Positions 60,629-64,000 of a stretch of DNA of 64,000 nt are shown here, piece by piece. Position 1 is the first letter of the stretch; every line of letters starts with the position of its first letter. A program made the translations under genes and the position numbers. Below the pieces are notes generated by a model that was not told the origin of the DNA, did no database searches, and was given only the letters and a program-made list of their open reading frames with translations. Origin of the DNA: Novosphingobium sp. FSW06-99. Its GTDB lineage: Bacteria; Pseudomonadota; Alphaproteobacteria; Sphingomonadales; Sphingomonadaceae. The stretch covers positions 186,001 through 250,000 of the forward strand of contig NZ_KQ954251.1 of the NCBI RefSeq assembly GCF_001519065.1. The letters are read 5' to 3'.

Positions 60629-61240
60629 ATGTCCTGTCCATCCATCTTGCCGACCGGCGCGTTGATCATCGGGGTTGATGAGGCCGGGCGCGGGCCTTTG
60701 GCGGGGCCGGTGGTGGCCGCTGCCGTGGCGCTGGGCCCCGATGCGCCCGGCGGCCTTGCGGATTCCAAGGTGCTGTCGGCAAAGCGCCGCGCCGCGCTCG
60801 ATCCACTGATCCGCGCGACTTGCCGCTGGGGCATCGGCGTGGTGGAGGCCCATGAGATCGACCGCATCAACATCTTTGCCGCCACGATGAAGGCCATGAC
60901 GCTGGCGGTGGCTGCGCTGCTCGATGGGCCGGGCGATGTTGCCATGGTGTTGATCGACGGCAACAAGACGCCGCAGGGCCGCGTGCCCGAATGGTGCTGG
61001 CCCGCGCGCGCTATTGTCGGCGGTGATGCCAGCGAACCGGCGATTTCCGCCGCTTCGATCCTGGCTAAACAGCACCGCGACGCGATCATGCATGCCGCCG
61101 CGTGCCAATGGCCGCACTATGGCTGGGACCGCAACGCGGGGTACGGCACGCGCGAACATCTCGAAGCGCTGCAACGCCATGGCCCGTGCCCGTTGCACCG
61201 CCGCAGCTTTGGCCCGGTGGCGCAAGTCACGCTGATCTGA
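60629..61240 (+). CDS. rnhB: Ribonuclease HII
   Basis: 203 residues. The first catalytic Asp-Glu pair is in IIGVDEAGRGPLAGPVVAAA; the LADSKVLSAKRR, VLIDGNKTP (Asp) and AISAASILAKQHRDAIM (active-site motif) follow. It cleaves RNA in RNA-DNA hybrids. Start 60629 is the family start; longer in-frame extension into the antisense of dapD is not coding. It is divergent from the HAD phosphatase gene. Confidence 0.95.
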   Translation: MSCPSILPTGALIIGVDEAGRGPLAGPVVAAAVALGPDAPGGLADSKVLSAKRRAALDPLIRATCRWGIGVVEAHEIDRINIFAATMKAMTLAVAALLDGPGDVAMVLIDGNKTPQGRVPEWCWPARAIVGGDASEPAISAASILAKQHRDAIMHAAACQWPHYGWDRNAGYGTREHLEALQRHGPCPLHRRSFGPVAQVTLI

Positions 61241-61271
61241 TAGCCTGCCGCGGCTGGATCGGGGAGTGGCG

Positions 61272-61718
61272 ATGCCTGTGACCGGAGGATGCCGTTGCGG
61301 TGCGTGCCGCTATTCGCTGGATTATCCCGCGATCCCGGTGATCTACGCGTGCCATTGCCGCGATTGCCAGACGGCGACCGGCGGCGGCTTTGTGTTGCAG
61401 GCGATGATCCCCGAGGCGTGCCTGTCCGTAACCGGTGAACGGGTCGACCGATCGGCGCCCAATTCGCGTGGCGCGGTGACCACGCAAGTCTATTGCACGC
61501 AATGTCTGACCCGCCTCTACAGCACCAACACCGGGCGGCCAGGCATCGTGCTGGTGCGCGCGGGCACGCTGGATAACAGCGACACGATTGTCCCGGCCGT
61601 GCATATGTGGGCCAGCCGCCGCCAGCCGTGGATCGGTCTTTCTTCCGATGCCGAAGCCTATGATGGGGCGATCCCGGTCGATCGGATCATGCAGGTGTTC
61701 GCGCCCAATTTCGCCTGA
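61272..61718 (+). CDS. GFA-type (CENP-V/GFA) zinc protein
   Basis: 148 residues. The zinc-ligand pattern of the GFA fold is seen: GGCRCGACRYSL, then YACHCRDCQTATG, and YCTQCLTRLYST. Related proteins were named after glutathione-dependent formaldehyde activation, but many have unknown function. The start ATG 61272 has GGGGAG about five bases upstream. It ends just before the ccrM leader; a TGGCAAA-containing imperfect hairpin (61739-61774) may terminate its transcript. Confidence 0.85.
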   Translation: MPVTGGCRCGACRYSLDYPAIPVIYACHCRDCQTATGGGFVLQAMIPEACLSVTGERVDRSAPNSRGAVTTQVYCTQCLTRLYSTNTGRPGIVLVRAGTLDNSDTIVPAVHMWASRRQPWIGLSSDAEAYDGAIPVDRIMQVFAPNFA

Positions 61719-61738
61719 GCCGCCGCGCATCGGAAAAA

Positions 61739-61774
61739 TTTGCCAATCGCCCCACCACCATATCTGGTGGCAAA
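61739..61774. terminator. Imperfect hairpin after the GFA gene
   Basis: TTTGCCA at 61739 and TGGCAAA at 61768 are exact complements enclosing CCACCA-TATC-TGGTGG, which itself pairs. The combined stem is interrupted and lacks a T-run, so termination is possible rather than shown. Confidence 0.4.
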
Positions 61775-61785
61775 CCATGGCGGGG

Positions 61786-63054
<1,269 letters not shown>

Positions 63055-63062
63055 TCGGCACA

Positions 63063-64000
63063 ATGACCGATACGATCTATATTCGCCCGATCGCGCTGGC
63101 GGAAAGCCCGCAGAGCGAGGAGGGCGGGGCGATCCGGCTGGGTGGCAGTCTGGCCTGGGCCAGCCGGTTTGCGCTGATCCACCGGCGCGATGGCAGGATC
63201 GTATCGCGCCAACGGCTGGGAGCGCGCGACGTGCCGGGCGCGATCGATGCGCTGCCGGCGGGTCTGGCCGCCGAGGCACAGGCGCAATGGGCCGATCTGG
63301 CGCGCGTGCATCCACCCCTGCAATGCGGGGGGCGCGTGTTGCGGCTCGATCAGCCGCTGGTGATGGGCATTCTCAACGTCACGCCCGACAGTTTTTCCGA
63401 CGGTGGCAAGTTTCTCGACAAGCCCGAAACCGCGCTCGAACACGCGCACGCCATGCTGGAGGCGGGCGCAGCGATCATCGATGTCGGTGGCGAATCCACC
63501 CGGCCGGGTGCGGCGGCGGTATGGGAAGGCGATGAGGAACGCCGGGTCGTGCCGGTGATCGAACACCTGGCGGCGGCGGGCGCGGCGATTTCGATCGACA
63601 GCCGCCGCGCGAGCGTGATCGGTGCCGCCTTGCGGGCCGGGGCGCATGTGGTCAACGATGTGTCGGCGATGCGCCACGATCCGCGCACGCCCGCGCTGGT
63701 GGCGCAAAGCGGGGTGCCGGTGGTGCTGATGCATGCACCGGGCGATGCCAGCGATCTGCACGATGATGGCACCTATCGCGATGTTGTGCTCGACGTGTTC
63801 GACATGCTGCGCGATAGCCGCGACGCCGCGCTGGCGGCGGGGATTGCGCGGAACCGTATCCTGATCGATCCGGGCATCGGTTTCGGCAAGACGCTGGCCG
63901 AAAATCTGGCATTGGTTAACGCGCTGCCGATCTTCCACGCGCTGGGGCAACCGATCCTGTTTGGCGCCAGCCGCAAACGCCTGATCGGGGCGCTGGCCGG
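63063..64000 (+). CDS. folP: Dihydropteroate synthase, 5' part
   Basis: Runs off the window's right end; 312 codons are visible from the ATG at 63063, eight bases after ccrM. Family blocks: VMGILNVTPDSFSDGGKF, IIDVGGESTRPGAAAV, SIDSRRASV, HVVNDVSAMRHDP and LIDPGIGFGKTLAENLALV. It condenses p-aminobenzoate with dihydropterin pyrophosphate in folate synthesis. The N-terminus before the TIM barrel is about 95 residues long, extended relative to minimal FolP, as seen in some alphaproteobacterial forms. Confidence 0.93.
   Translation, partial: MTDTIYIRPIALAESPQSEEGGAIRLGGSLAWASRFALIHRRDGRIVSRQRLGARDVPGAIDALPAGLAAEAQAQWADLARVHPPLQCGGRVLRLDQPLVMGILNVTPDSFSDGGKFLDKPETALEHAHAMLEAGAAIIDVGGESTRPGAAAVWEGDEERRVVPVIEHLAAAGAAISIDSRRASVIGAALRAGAHVVNDVSAMRHDPRTPALVAQSGVPVVLMHAPGDASDLHDDGTYRDVVLDVFDMLRDSRDAALAAGIARNRILIDPGIGFGKTLAENLALVNALPIFHALGQPILFGASRKRLIGALA

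Overview
The window looks like a stretch of the main chromosome of a high-GC, carotenoid-forming alphaproteobacterium of the Sphingomonadales (Novosphingobium, Sphingomonas or a close relative). The reasons are a beta-class CcrM methylase with a GANTC-rich leader, a crtY-crtI-crtB carotenoid operon, and the style of the regulators and acyl-CoA genes. No rRNA, tRNA, insertion sequence, prophage or CRISPR array was seen.

Layout. 1-1.8 kb: the end of rsmB, a periplasmic TPR protein and a Ser/Thr/Ala-rich repeat protein. 1.8-14.4 kb: a LysR regulator divergent from a tightly overlapping nine-gene operon (Rieske oxygenase, Cys/Met-type PLP lyase, HcnB-like and HcnC-like flavoproteins, sarcosine-oxidase-like soxB-soxD-soxA-soxG, MFS transporter). 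It probably takes up an N-methylated, possibly sulfur-containing, amino acid or betaine, demethylates it oxidatively and cleaves it. 14.4-16.4 kb: a PilZ protein, a small unknown gene and a LysR regulator. 16.3-24.2 kb: a six-gene minus-strand acyl-CoA operon with a divergent IclR regulator. It carries close relatives of methylsuccinyl-CoA dehydrogenase, mesaconyl-CoA C1-C4 CoA transferase and mesaconyl-C4-CoA hydratase next to a beta-oxidation set (acyl-CoA dehydrogenase, SDR, thiolase). 24.2-33 kb: a degenerate HD-GYP protein, a FAD dehydrogenase, a second PilZ protein, a membrane dipeptidase, and ppx-ppk for polyphosphate. 33-38.2 kb: a TetR regulator and an EmrA-EmrB-NodT tripartite efflux operon. 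38.6-40.9 kb: ahpC-ahpF. 41-45.2 kb: a membrane glycosyltransferase, then lepB-rnc-era. 45.4-50.8 kb: pgi, gor, two SDR-type genes and a GST. 50.8-56.6 kb: an MsrP-like molybdoenzyme with a cytochrome b561, then crtY-crtI-LOG-crtB. 56.9-64 kb: a Baeyer-Villiger-type monooxygenase, a small secreted protein, dapD and a HAD phosphatase, then rnhB, a GFA-type protein, ccrM and the start of folP.

The two catabolic operons and the ccrM leader are the most unusual parts. Housekeeping blocks (lepB-rnc-era, pgi-gor, dapD, rnhB, folP) surround them, so this is core chromosome with metabolic islands rather than a mobile element. Most minus- and plus-strand operons show 4-base stop/start overlaps, suggesting widespread translational coupling. 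Family names come from reading motifs and from memory of family sequences; no search was run.
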